Below, piece by piece: positions 34,501 through 43,460 of a DNA stretch of 53,941 nucleotides (positions within the stretch are counted from its first letter, which is position 1; every line of letters begins with the position of its first letter). The position numbers were made by a program, and so were the translations under genes. The notes beneath the pieces were generated by a model, which saw only the letters and a program-made list of their open reading frames with translations, was not told the DNA's origin and made no database searches. The stretch covers positions 1-53,941 of the forward strand of contig JABWBR010000031.1 in the NCBI GenBank assembly GCA_013360405.1. The letters run 5' to 3'. The DNA is from Saprospiraceae bacterium. Its GTDB lineage: Bacteria; Bacteroidota; Bacteroidia; Chitinophagales; Saprospiraceae.

Positions 34501-36293
34501 ACTGTACGAACGGCAGCCATAGCGCTTACCAAAGATGCCCCCGACCTGCTTAGCGCGCGCAATGATGAAGCCGGCGCCCAACGAAAACCGGCTGTAACGG
34601 TGAAAGTAGACCCCGACGATATCGAAAGCCGACTCGTTCTGCTGCCGCCCAAAGCCGGAAACCTGGGCAATTTGTATGCCGCCTCGGATGGTGACGGCCC
34701 CGGAGCGCCTTAGGTGGTGACGGCCCGGGAGCACCGTGGCCGTCACCACCCCAGCGAAAACCCCCGCCGTCACCACCCCAGAGAGAACCGTGGCCGTCAC
34801 CACCCCAGAGAGAACCGTGGCCGTCACCCTCCCCAGCGAGAACCCCCGCCGTCACCACCCGCCTTTGAAGGTAAATTGGTGTATTTGCGTTACCCCCTCA
34901 CGGGCGATATGGAAGGCAAACCGACACTCGTTTTCTATGAGCTCGAAAAAAGAGAGGAAAAAAAGATCATGGATAACGTGGAAGGTTTCGTAGTAAGCGC
35001 CGACGGAAAATCGCTGCTGGTAAAGAGCGATGGAAAATACGGTATCATCAAACCGGAGCCCGATCAGAAAATTGAAAATCCCGTTCCTACATCCGATCTC
35101 GTGATGAACCTGACGCCCAAAGAAGAGTGGCGGCAAATTTTTAACGATACCTGGCGCAGGTACCGCGATTGTTTTTACGATAAGGACATGCAGGGGGTGG
35201 ACTGGAAAACGCTGCGCAGCCGCTATGGCGCCCTCGTGGAAGATGCCCGCACCCGCTGGGATGTGAGTTACCTGCAATACAACCTGCTGTCGGAACTCAG
35301 CGCCGGCCATACCTATACTTTTGGCGGCGACTACGAGCAGGTCACCCCTGTGCTGACCGGTTATCTCGGAATCGACTGGGAACAGCATGACAAGCTTTTC
35401 AGGATAAAAAGAATCGTCGGGCCCGCGGCCTGGGATACACAGGTGCGATCGCCATTCGACCGCAGCGGTAGCAGTGTGGCCACGGGCGATTATATCCTGG
35501 CGGTCAACGGCGTCAGCCTCGATCCGGCCAAAGACCCCTACGCAGCTTTCGAAGGGTTTTCCGGCAAAACGGTTTCCCTGACGGTCAGCAAAACCGGAAG
35601 CACCGCAGATGCCCGGCAGGTAACCGTCAAGTGCCTGACACAGGGCGAAGAGCAAAACCTGCGTTACCTCGAATGGATCGAAAACAATTGGCTAATGACC
35701 GAAAAACTGTCGGGCGGCGCACTGGGCTACATCTGTTTTACGGGCAGTTGGATAAAAAAGGATTCATCATTGATGAGCGTTTCAACGGCGGCGGCCAGCT
35801 CGCCGACCGTTTTCTGGAATTGATGAAACGCCCGGTTATCTATAACCTTTACTGGCGCCACGGACGGCACCACAGGTTCCCGACAAAGGCCAATCCAGGC
35901 CCTATGGGCATGCTGATCAACGGATGGGCCGGCTCGGGCGGCGACGGGTTGCCCTGGGCTTTTCGCGAACTGAACGGCGGCTCGATTGTCGGCGAACGTA
36001 CCCTGGGTATCCTCGTAGGCCCCGCTACCGGCCACCAACTCATCGACGACAGCGGCATCACCGTTCCCGACGCCCGTTTGTACTACAATTCCGGTAAATG
36101 GTTCGACGAAGGCGTAGGCGTTAAACCCGATTTTGAAGTCTGGGACGACCCCAACCTTATGGCGCAGGGTCGCGACCCGCAACTGGAAAAAGTGGTCGAA
36201 GAGGTGATGAAACAGGTGAAGGCCGACCCCTTGAAAAAAACGCCGCCGCCTGCCCGGGAAGATCGCACCGCAAAAGGACAGAATAAGCAATGA
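34501..36293 (+). pseudogene. Tricorn-like protease (S41 type), truncated and interrupted
   Basis: Three pieces align in order with the tricorn protease family. Piece 1 (34501-34690) has ALTKDAPDLLSARNDE and PDDIESRLVLLP. Piece 2 (34863-35735) has EGKLVYLRYP, PDZ-like YLGIDWEQHD, GDYILAVNG, and active-site-like ELSAGHTYTFGGD. Piece 3 (35736-36293, another frame) has QLDKKGFIIDERFNGGGQ, NGWAGSGGDG with the nucleophile Ser, and DEGVGVKPDFEVWDD. The entire N-terminal beta-propeller (several hundred residues) is missing. A GC-rich repeat sits between pieces 1 and 2 and brings an in-frame TAG at 34711. A deletion with frameshift near 35735 removes about 25 residues. The catalytic residues survive in the fragments, but no single product could be active. 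Confidence 0.85.
34688..34862. repeat. GC-rich GGTGACGG/CCGTCACC repeat inside the tricorn pseudogene
   Basis: About five ~27-nt tandem units end in CCGTCACCACCCCAG. They are preceded by inverted units, giving a perfect 13-bp hairpin GGTGGTGACGGCC (34713-34725) / GGCCGTCACCACC (34738-34750). The block interrupts the tricorn coding sequence almost cleanly (…NLYAASDG | EGKLVYLRY…). The same 17-nt core occurs at 19446-19462. Confidence 0.85.
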
Positions 36294-36310
36294 CCCATGT
36301 GGGCGACTAC

Positions 36311-37153
36311 TCACAGTCTTCCTCCGTAATTCAGCCAGCTTATGATTAACGTGCTGTGAGCATCCCGCTTATAACTCCATCTGCCCGCATCGAGGTGGGT
36401 GCCGTTGATGATTACTTCGAAGCGAGCGGGAGAGGCGGTTGCAGATTGCACTTTTTTCATAAATAAACGGGCGCTTTCCAAGGGCACCAGTCCGTCGTGG
36501 TCGCCGTGGACGCATAAAATAGGGATGGAGGTTTCCTGACTGAGCAGGTTTACCGGGTTGGCCTGTACAAAAAGATCGTCATCCCGGGGGCCGGCCAGCC
36601 GGTGCAAAATCAGGCTGTCGGGCATGGCCCTGAGATCGAGCGGGGCGCCGCATAATAGCATTCCTTTGATGTGGCGGGGTTGCAACCCTGCTTTCGTCAA
36701 CTCGGGGGTGTTCAATGCCATGTGGGCCGCCAGGTGGCCGCCGGCCGACATGCCGCTTAATAGCAGCAGGGGTTCGCTCCAGCCGCCCTGTACCATCCAG
36801 GTGCGGGTCCATTCCAACAGTTTGGTGAGGTCGGCGCGGATGTGGAGAAAGGAATGACCCGGCAATTTTCGGTAGGACGGCAATACCACGGCAAAACCGT
36901 TTTCGAGAAAAAAGCGGGCTTGTGCCCTGAACATTTCCGGACTGCCGAACTGCCAGGCGCCGCCGTTAAAGAAAAAAGCGAGCGGTTTGTCGAGGTGTGC
37001 CGTGCCGGGGGGCACAAACGCCAGCAGGTATTGTTGTGGATGGGGGCCGTAGGCGTATTTCACAGGCTGGCAGTTGAGTGCTCTGTGCCGCCACATCTGC
37101 CACCAATGACCGGCCAGGTCGATCATTTCATAAGACATCGTCCCTTTCTTCAT
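36311..37153 (-). CDS. Alpha/beta hydrolase (esterase/lipase-like)
   Basis: 280 aa; an alternative start is Met6 (37138). No signal peptide, so it is cytoplasmic. The oxyanion-hole region is FFNGGAW (64-67, with Asn in place of the usual His of HGGxW), the nucleophile elbow GMSAGG has Ser136, acid Asp is in VHGDHDGLVPLESA, and His is in NGTHLDAG. These fit the carboxylesterase/BD-FAE branch of alpha/beta hydrolases. Substrate unknown. The start overlaps the 3' end of the upstream CPBP protease gene by 26 nt (11 nt with Met6), so they form an operon. Confidence 0.85.
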   Translation of the reverse strand: MKKGTMSYEMIDLAGHWWQMWRHRALNCQPVKYAYGPHPQQYLLAFVPPGTAHLDKPLAFFFNGGAWQFGSPEMFRAQARFFLENGFAVVLPSYRKLPGHSFLHIRADLTKLLEWTRTWMVQGGWSEPLLLLSGMSAGGHLAAHMALNTPELTKAGLQPRHIKGMLLCGAPLDLRAMPDSLILHRLAGPRDDDLFVQANPVNLLSQETSIPILCVHGDHDGLVPLESARLFMKKVQSATASPARFEVIINGTHLDAGRWSYKRDAHSTLIISWLNYGGRL

Positions 37154-37880
37154 CTGTTGCCGGTTCGTTTGATGGTTGTAAAATTCTCATACTGATAAGT
37201 CCGCCGGCCAGGTCTATCGCCAAGTGCAGCAACACCGGGAATAATAGCGATTGGGTACTGAGTAGCAATCCGCCGAACGACAGCGACATCACTACTATTT
37301 TGAAAACGGCTTCTCTGCCCTGGTACCAGTGTACAAGACCGAAGATCAGCGCATTGAGCAGCAGGATCAGCACGGTGGTTTCAGGCTGATTGCCCAATAG
37401 CAATAGCAGATATGAGATTAAATACCCGCGAAAAGCGATTTCTTCTGCACAGGCTGCTGTGAGGGCAAGCAGGCAATAGTGGGCAAATTCGCGCAGGGTG
37501 GCCGGCAGAAAAGGGGCGTGTATGAGCCAGTGCGCCCTGGTGGCTGCCCGCGCTTCTGCAGTAGCTGTTTTTCGCCATACATCCACTGTGTATAACATCG
37601 AAAATACGCCCGCCCACAATGCCGGCACGCGCCGGTCTTCGAATTGAGGCCACTGAAAACCCATGTTGGCCATCGGCCTGCTGCTAAACCACCAGATAAT
37701 CACGGCTATGATCGCTATAATCCACAGCAACAGACTATTACCCCGGTATAAGGCTATTTTTGTACGCGTGTCAAACGATATGCCGGCCAAAGAGGTATGC
37801 CCGGCTTTTATCGCAAAAAGCGGCGCCACAATGCCCAACAATATCGCATAAATGTGATCAAGTATACCGAGTTGTTCCAT
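37128..37880 (-). CDS. CPBP family intramembrane metalloprotease
   Basis: 250 aa from the ATG at 37880; the longer frame begins with GTG at 37916. A polytopic membrane protein with about 6-8 hydrophobic segments. Motif 1 is AEEIAFRGY, with Glu146/Glu147 and Arg151, and motif 2 is FGLVHW, with His184. These are the glutamates and histidine of the CAAX-protease/bacteriocin-processing (Rce1/Abi) superfamily. It could process prenylated or small hydrophobic peptides, or serve in bacteriocin self-immunity; the sequence does not tell which. First gene of a two-gene unit with the alpha/beta hydrolase. Confidence 0.88.
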   Translation of the reverse strand: MEQLGILDHIYAILLGIVAPLFAIKAGHTSLAGISFDTRTKIALYRGNSLLLWIIAIIAVIIWWFSSRPMANMGFQWPQFEDRRVPALWAGVFSMLYTVDVWRKTATAEARAATRAHWLIHAPFLPATLREFAHYCLLALTAACAEEIAFRGYLISYLLLLLGNQPETTVLILLLNALIFGLVHWYQGREAVFKIVVMSLSFGGLLLSTQSLLFPVLLHLAIDLAGGLISMRILQPSNEPATDEERDDVL

Positions 37881-38133
37881 GCCGCAATTTAACCGTTTTA
37901 CCGGGTAAACGTTCACCGTTTACGCCCTCCACAACAGATTTATTGTGTGGCGATTAAAAAAATATTTCATCTCTATTTTTTTAAAATCGGAATTTATAAA
38001 AATAATAATTGTATTTATCAAATAAAATTTGGAATAAGATTGAAATTTGGAATAAAATAAAAAACGGGCTAAGATATTGGGTAGCAACACATTCGGGGGG
38101 ATAAAAATCCTTTTCTGATGTTGAAATCTAAAT

Positions 38134-38141
38134 TATCTTTG
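38134..38141 (+). promoter_or_regulatory. Possible -7 element TATCTTTG upstream of the small secreted protein
   Basis: TATCTTTG is a full match to TAnnTTTG, 35 nt before the preferred ATG at 38177. The upstream 19-21 nt spacing shows TTTTC rather than TTTG. The preceding 37917-38133 stretch is very AT-rich, with a 12-nt direct repeat (AAATTTGGAATA at 38025 and 38043) and no gene. Confidence 0.45.
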
Positions 38142-38176
38142 CGACGCGTTTGGGAATATTTATCATCATAATCATC

Positions 38177-38566
38177 ATGGACGTCATGCAGTTGAAATTC
38201 GCTTTATTCTTCGCACTTTTTATTGGTTGTCTCAATGGAATTGTTGCTCAGGAAGCCGTAGCCGATGCTAATCCGGCCGGTGAGAAAAATGCGACCTATA
38301 CGAAAAGCAGCAACAATGGTTGGTCAATGTACCTCGACGAAGAAAATCAGATTTACTACATTGATTTTGAGACGCTCAGCGTAAACCTTAGCAATATCGT
38401 CGTGAAAGACAGCAATGGCAAATTGCTGATTAACGACGACGTATTCGATCTTCCGGTAAATACCATCTACGAGTTAGACCTTACCCAGTTTGCAAACGGA
38501 AGTTATACGCTCGAATTGCATGCTTTTACGGGGGTGGTTCGACAAGCGGCTTTTACCCGGTCTTAA
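38177..38566 (+). CDS. Small secreted protein, 129 aa
   Basis: The preferred start is the ATG at 38177 (or 38186), giving a signal peptide (QLKFALFFALFIGCLNGIVAQ). The TTG-initiated frame from 38150 only adds an Ile run. The mature ~105 residues have a beta-sandwich-like pattern (WSMYLDEENQIYYIDFE, NIVVKDSNGKLLI, YELDLTQFANGSYTLELHA). The last part resembles the C-terminal sorting or adhesive modules of Bacteroidota secreted proteins but is too divergent to assign. Function unknown. Its stop codon abuts the stop of the convergent next gene with no gap. Confidence 0.7.
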   Translation: MDVMQLKFALFFALFIGCLNGIVAQEAVADANPAGEKNATYTKSSNNGWSMYLDEENQIYYIDFETLSVNLSNIVVKDSNGKLLINDDVFDLPVNTIYELDLTQFANGSYTLELHAFTGVVRQAAFTRS

Positions 38567-39049
38567 TCACTCAGAGGCCTTCTCGACGGCTTCTTTAAGG
38601 CGCCCCATCACGGCGTTAATGTCATAGTTTTTCTCCGACATTACGTGGGCTTTTCCGCTCACTTCCTCAATTATCAGCATACGCACCACGCGTCTCGATG
38701 TATTCGGGTCTATCATGGAAGGTGTTTTGTTATCGATAATCTCTGCTTTGCGAATGTCGGTATAGTCTACGTCTCCATACGGAGTAACCATATGCGTGGC
38801 ATACAATACGACCTCTCCGGTTTTTCGCATAGATAAGAAACTAAACAAGGCGGTCCCTGCTGCGATGATCGTAGCAAAAAACACGAGCATCTGCAAAAGA
38901 TGATGGCGCGCGCGCTGGTCGCGTTCAACCTTTTTGCGCGAAAGAAAGTACAGTCCGGCGCCCCCGGCAAACGCTATCACCAGTGCAATGCCCAGCGACA
39001 AAGCGTCTTCGGTGGTGTTGGGTTGAAAGGTATATATCGGTTCTTCCAT
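38567..39049 (-). CDS. Small membrane protein with two transmembrane helices
   Basis: 160 aa from the ATG at 39049 (MEEPIYTFQP). A longer TTG frame reaches 39106. Two hydrophobic helices (about 18-37 and 50-72 of the ATG form) are separated by a basic loop (SRKKVERDQRARHH). A C-terminal ~90-residue cytoplasmic domain of PH-like character follows (GEVVLYATHMVTPYGDVDY, ADIRKAEIIDN-type strands). No family name can be given with confidence. It is convergent with the small secreted protein gene and divergent from the McrBC-type operon, whose start is 100 nt away. Confidence 0.65.
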   Translation of the reverse strand: MEEPIYTFQPNTTEDALSLGIALVIAFAGGAGLYFLSRKKVERDQRARHHLLQMLVFFATIIAAGTALFSFLSMRKTGEVVLYATHMVTPYGDVDYTDIRKAEIIDNKTPSMIDPNTSRRVVRMLIIEEVSGKAHVMSEKNYDINAVMGRLKEAVEKASE

Positions 39050-39149
39050 ATCTAATGAATTCGTGCGGCGAATATAATACCGCCCTGATATAGCTTCAAA
39101 GGGCAAAAGGAGCTATTTTTAGAGCTTAACTGTAATAATACGCATAATT

Positions 39150-41069
39150 ATGGCGGAAGCCGCGGTCAGATACTGGTTATTTCAGGCAAACCCCAAGGTA
39201 TTCAGGTTGCGCGACGCATTGCAAGCCGAGGCGCTGAAAAGCTTTGCCGTTACCTCGCATGCCAAAGATATCAGCGTAGGCGACAAAGTGGTGTTGTGGC
39301 AGTCGGGCCGCTTGCCTGCCTGCTACGGGCTGGCCACCGTAATCGCCGCAGCGGGCGATTATCCGATCGATCCCGAGGAAGCTTCTTTTTTTGTAGAACA
39401 ACCCATCGAAACGCAACGGGTGATGCTACGGGTAGAATACAACCTGTGGCAGAAACCGGTTACGCGCGATATCGTCTCTGCCGACGTAATTTTGTCACAA
39501 CTACCGGTAGGACTGCCAGGCGCCAACTTTGCCATCACGGAAGCCCAATACAAGCAGATGGAACAATGGGCACAGCGTATCGATTTGGTAGCTGAACCGG
39601 CAGTAACTTATGAGCCCCGGCAAGCTGTCGATCACCCGCTTAACCTGATTTTGTACGGCCCTCCCGGCACGGGAAAGACCTACCAGACTGTCAATCACGC
39701 CCTTTCTATCATCGAAGGCCGCCCGATGGAAGAACTGGCACTGGAAGAAAGAGTCTTTCTCAAACGGCGTTTTGACGAATACCTGGGCGCCGGACAAATT
39801 GCTTTTGTCACCTTTCACCAGGCTTTTACGTATGAAGATTTTGTGGAAGGCATCAAACCCCTGGCTACTCAGGATGGACTCAGCTATGTGATCCAGGACG
39901 GCATTTTTAAGCTCATGTGCAACGACGCCAGGAATATGTTCATTGAGACTTTGTTGAATGAGCAGCCGCCACCTGCTATACAGCTACAATTCAGCAGGCT
40001 GTATGCCGAATTTCTGGCTTTTCTAAAAACCCCCTCGTTTACTTATTTTCAAACAACAGATAACAAAAGACTATTTCTGCATCGGGTACTGCCTTATGGC
40101 AATCTCGCCGTGCGCCCTGAGAAATCATTCACGGTATATACCATTCAAAAAAAATTGCTGCGTAAGCTCTATGACCGCTTTGAATCCATAGAAGAAATGA
40201 TGGCCGACGAGGCATTGCCGCATCTGGTAGGCACAAAAGACACCAGCGCCTACATCGCCATCATGGCTGCTTTGCATCAGTTTGAGGTGGACTACCATAT
40301 GCAGCAAATCGTGCAGCAGCAATGGACGCCGGATGGCGAATCGGCACTCGACGTAATCGAAGACGTAGCGGCGCTTTCCGACCAGCTTATTGGCAAGTGC
40401 AAACGTTTTGTGCTGATTATCGACGAGATAAACAGAGGTAATGTGCCCGCTATTTTTGGCGATCTGATTACGCTTATCGAGTCGGATAAACGGGAAGGGC
40501 GGCTGGAAGCGCTGAGTGTGGTATTGCCTTATTCCAAGACCTTCTTTTCTATTCCACCCAATATGTTCATCCTTGGCACGATGAATTCTTCCGACCGCTC
40601 CACGGCACAACTCGACCTGGCACTTCGCCGCCGGTTTGCCTTTAAAGCTTTGTATCCGGATACTTCTTTATTGCCCAAGCTGGCGATTTCACCCATGATT
40701 GCCGGCATTAACCTCGAGAAGTTGCTATCTGCGATCAATTATCGCATCGAAGTTTTACTAGAAAGAGATTTTGCCATCGGGCATGCCTATTTTCTGGAGA
40801 TTGACACCCTCGACGGTTTGAAACAAGTGTTCGCACAATCCGTAATTCCGCTATTAGAAGCTTGTTTTTACGGCGATTTACAAAAAATTGGCTGGGTGCT
40901 GGGTCGCGATTTTGTAAAAATAATAGAATCGGATCGATTTGAACTGGCAGATTTTGACGGCGTCATGCCCGGCGAGTGGCAGACGGCTTCCAAATTCGAA
41001 CTTGTGCCATTAGACGGCCTCCAGGAAGCAGCTTTTATCAGAATTTACGATAAAAACTACCAGGGATGA
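39150..41069 (+). CDS. EVE-domain McrB-like AAA+ GTPase (restriction motor/reader)
   Basis: 639 aa. Residues 1-~145 form an EVE domain (RYWLFQANPKVFRLRDAL, VGDKVVLWQSGR, ACYGLATV), a PUA-like reader of modified bases. The McrB-type AAA+ motor follows: Walker A GPPGTGKT (170-177), Walker B VLIIDEINRG (421-430), the McrB signature GTMNSSDRS (476-484) and the arginine-rich ALRRRF (491-496). McrB hexamers hydrolyse GTP and drive the McrC nuclease to cut DNA with modified cytosine. An EVE reader in place of other N-terminal specificity domains is known in this family. It overlaps the next gene by 4 nt (ATGA). Together with McrC it should form a modification-dependent restriction system against phage or foreign DNA. 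Confidence 0.92.
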   Translation: MAEAAVRYWLFQANPKVFRLRDALQAEALKSFAVTSHAKDISVGDKVVLWQSGRLPACYGLATVIAAAGDYPIDPEEASFFVEQPIETQRVMLRVEYNLWQKPVTRDIVSADVILSQLPVGLPGANFAITEAQYKQMEQWAQRIDLVAEPAVTYEPRQAVDHPLNLILYGPPGTGKTYQTVNHALSIIEGRPMEELALEERVFLKRRFDEYLGAGQIAFVTFHQAFTYEDFVEGIKPLATQDGLSYVIQDGIFKLMCNDARNMFIETLLNEQPPPAIQLQFSRLYAEFLAFLKTPSFTYFQTTDNKRLFLHRVLPYGNLAVRPEKSFTVYTIQKKLLRKLYDRFESIEEMMADEALPHLVGTKDTSAYIAIMAALHQFEVDYHMQQIVQQQWTPDGESALDVIEDVAALSDQLIGKCKRFVLIIDEINRGNVPAIFGDLITLIESDKREGRLEALSVVLPYSKTFFSIPPNMFILGTMNSSDRSTAQLDLALRRRFAFKALYPDTSLLPKLAISPMIAGINLEKLLSAINYRIEVLLERDFAIGHAYFLEIDTLDGLKQVFAQSVIPLLEACFYGDLQKIGWVLGRDFVKIIESDRFELADFDGVMPGEWQTASKFELVPLDGLQEAAFIRIYDKNYQG

Positions 41070-42217
41070 GACGGTCCTTTCATTATATGGTGTTTCTGAC
41101 CTGTTTTTTCGCAATGTGCGCCTGTAGGAATCAACCTCCGGGCCAATCTGTCCACGATCGCCTCCTCGAAGCGGTTTTGGCGGGTAACCGGGAAGTCGTC
41201 GATTCCTGCCTGCAAAACGGCGGCAATCCCAACCTTCGCGACGATGAGGGCACGCCGCTACTCATTTTGGCGGTCAATGCCGGAAAACCCGGTATACTGG
41301 AATCCATCCTTCGCTACCGGGTGTCGGTTGATGCCAGGCGGCAGTCGGGGTATCAGAGTACCGCCTTGATGGAAACCGCCTTGCGCAATAACCTGGAGGC
41401 CGCCAGGCTCCTGTTATCCCGCGGAGCAGGGGTAAACCTCCGCGATAGCATCGGCGATACGGCTTTGCATTGGGCAGCCTTTTACGGGAGGCTGGAACTG
41501 GCCAGGTTGTTGTGTGAAAATGGCGCCGGCCTAAGTATCACCAGCAGGGAAGGCGCTCCGCTCGACGTGGCATTATGGCAGTTTAACGATGCGGTTGCCG
41601 ATTATCTGGTAGCCAAAGACGCGACAATGAGGCAGTCCGGGGAGTTTGTCGAGGCCGTCCGGGCGGGTAATGAAGCGGCAGTGAAGCAGCTTTTGAAGGC
41701 CGGCGCCAATGCCGATCAATTGGATGAGAGCGGCTCTCCCGTGTTAGTTATCGCTGCATCGCGCGGATTTTTTAATATCGTAAAATTATTGTTAGAAAAG
41801 AAGACGGACCCGGATCTAATGAACAGGGTGGGGCAGACTGCCCTGTGCAGAGCCGTATATTTCGGACACGAAGACATAGCTAAATTATTGGCATCCCATG
41901 GCGCCGGCATCAATAAAGCCGGTCCGCATTACCGAATGACGCCGCTTCATGCCGCCGCAAAAAGCGGACAATCGACCATTGGACAATGGCTGATAGAAAA
42001 GAGGGCAAATATAGATGCCCAGGAGGGAATCTCCGGTTATACGCCGCTGATGATAGCCACTTCATATGGTCGGCAGGACATGGTCAAAGTGTTGATCAAA
42101 GCCCGCGCCAACCCACATATCAAGGGTTTTGACGGCGCTGCGCTGCCCGACTTGATCAATTATGCCGGACGGCCTGAAATTGCCAGGTTGTTAGAGGAGT
42201 ATATGCTGCAACAATGA
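41066..42217 (+). CDS. Ankyrin-repeat protein with lipoprotein-like signal, embedded in the McrBC operon
   Basis: 383 aa. The N-terminus MRRSFHYMVFLTCFFAMCACR looks like a lipoprotein signal with Cys20 as lipidation site, though the lipobox is loose. The rest is about 9-10 ankyrin repeats (GDTALHWAAFYGRLELARLLCENGA, GQTALCRAVYFGHEDIAKLL, YTPLMIATSYGRQDMVKVL), a protein-binding scaffold with no enzymatic motif. Its ATG overlaps the mcrB-like stop and its stop overlaps the mcrC-like ATG, 4 nt each, so the three proteins are translationally coupled. An exported protein between two cytoplasmic restriction subunits is odd. Either the leader is not used as an export signal, or the protein links the system to the envelope. 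Role unknown; regulator, inhibitor or trigger are possible. Confidence 0.88.
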   Translation: MRRSFHYMVFLTCFFAMCACRNQPPGQSVHDRLLEAVLAGNREVVDSCLQNGGNPNLRDDEGTPLLILAVNAGKPGILESILRYRVSVDARRQSGYQSTALMETALRNNLEAARLLLSRGAGVNLRDSIGDTALHWAAFYGRLELARLLCENGAGLSITSREGAPLDVALWQFNDAVADYLVAKDATMRQSGEFVEAVRAGNEAAVKQLLKAGANADQLDESGSPVLVIAASRGFFNIVKLLLEKKTDPDLMNRVGQTALCRAVYFGHEDIAKLLASHGAGINKAGPHYRMTPLHAAAKSGQSTIGQWLIEKRANIDAQEGISGYTPLMIATSYGRQDMVKVLIKARANPHIKGFDGAALPDLINYAGRPEIARLLEEYMLQQ

Positions 42218-43449
42218 AAACAGCAAATGATGTAACAATAAGGGTCTTCGAGCACCAGCGTGTAGAGATAGGCGAAAGGGTAGGGGAATCGCATTTTACG
42301 GCAGAGTTATGGCAAGCCTTGCGCGACTTTCAATCGCAGCAAGCCAGGCCTTTTTTCAAAGTTTTACCCGGCGGTATAGCATTCAGCAGCTACGTCGGGG
42401 CCATCCAGACGAAGTACGGGCTAGTTGAGATCTGGCCCAAAACCGACCGCGCCGAAAAGGCTACCTGGCAGCCCTTTTTGCTCGAGTTACTGACTTCCTG
42501 CCGCTGTTTCCCCGTGTTTACGCCGGATATGGGACTCATCCGGCCGGGTGTTTTTCCTCTTGTAAGCGCTTTTCTTTTGAGCTTTATAAATGAAGTGGAA
42601 TTATGGATCAAAAAAGGGCCTTCCCCTCAATATGAAATGCAAATACAATCCAGCCGGGCTTGGAAGGGAAGCGTCCAATGGGGGGAGCAAATTAAACGCC
42701 AACTTACCCATGCGGATGAAATTATCACACAAACGCAGGTATTCACTTCTGATCACCGGCTCAACCGCGTGATAAAACTCGCATTACAACTGGCTTGCAA
42801 TGTACTTCCTGCGAGTAAAGACCGCGTAAAAGCCTTGGGTTTGCTTGACAGGCTTGCCCATTGGGGCGATATTCATTCCCGGCGGATTGATTGGGATCAG
42901 ATAATGCGTTGTCCCATGGATCCGTCATTTCAAACCATAATTAGCATGTCGAAGGCCATTATCACGGGGTACTCGGGTGGAATCGGCGCGGGTAAATCTC
43001 CGGTTTTGGCTTTGTTATTCGACATGAATGTATTGTTTGAAACCTACGTATACCAACAACTTGCCCAGATCCAGCTACCGGGATTGTGGGTGAGCCGGCA
43101 GCCGGGGCGCAGTTTTTGGCTCGACCGCGTGCTGATTCCCGATATCGTGATGCAATACCAGGAAAAAAAATGGGTATTAGACACCAAGTGGAAACTGCTC
43201 ACGCAAGCCCAACCTTCTATGGATGATTTGAGGCAGCTATTTGTGTACATGCAGTATTTTCACGCCACACGTGGCGCCCTGATCTACCCGGACGTAAACG
43301 GGGTAAACGATATTCCGCCCACCCCGTTTGCGGATAGGGGCGATGGCAGCCAGGAAAGGCAGGTACAGGTTTGTTTTGTCTCGCTGGTAAAAAATGGACG
43401 GCTGAACTGCGAATTCGGGAAAGACCTGCTGGAAAAAATTGCGCGGTAA
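42214..43449 (+). CDS. McrC-like PD-(D/E)XK nuclease subunit
   Basis: 411 aa. McrC N-terminal features are FFKVLPGGIAFSSYVGAIQTKYG and VEIWPK, followed by the central LNRVIKLAL region. The C-terminal nuclease is of PD-(D/E)XK type: Glu276 (VLFETYV), Asp310 (VLIPDIVM), and Asp323-Thr-Lys325 (WVLDTKWK). McrC binds the McrB hexamer, stimulates GTP hydrolysis and cuts DNA. It overlaps the ankyrin gene by 4 nt and is the last gene of the operon. The downstream end is followed by a perfect 56-bp palindrome that could stop transcription from both sides. Confidence 0.92.
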   Translation: MKTANDVTIRVFEHQRVEIGERVGESHFTAELWQALRDFQSQQARPFFKVLPGGIAFSSYVGAIQTKYGLVEIWPKTDRAEKATWQPFLLELLTSCRCFPVFTPDMGLIRPGVFPLVSAFLLSFINEVELWIKKGPSPQYEMQIQSSRAWKGSVQWGEQIKRQLTHADEIITQTQVFTSDHRLNRVIKLALQLACNVLPASKDRVKALGLLDRLAHWGDIHSRRIDWDQIMRCPMDPSFQTIISMSKAIITGYSGGIGAGKSPVLALLFDMNVLFETYVYQQLAQIQLPGLWVSRQPGRSFWLDRVLIPDIVMQYQEKKWVLDTKWKLLTQAQPSMDDLRQLFVYMQYFHATRGALIYPDVNGVNDIPPTPFADRGDGSQERQVQVCFVSLVKNGRLNCEFGKDLLEKIAR

Positions 43450-43460
43450 CGAAATACATA

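Noticed and set aside
34713-34860. CRISPR array at the ~27-nt repeats
   Set aside because: Units are contiguous without distinct spacers and lie inside a pseudogene; no cas genes are present.
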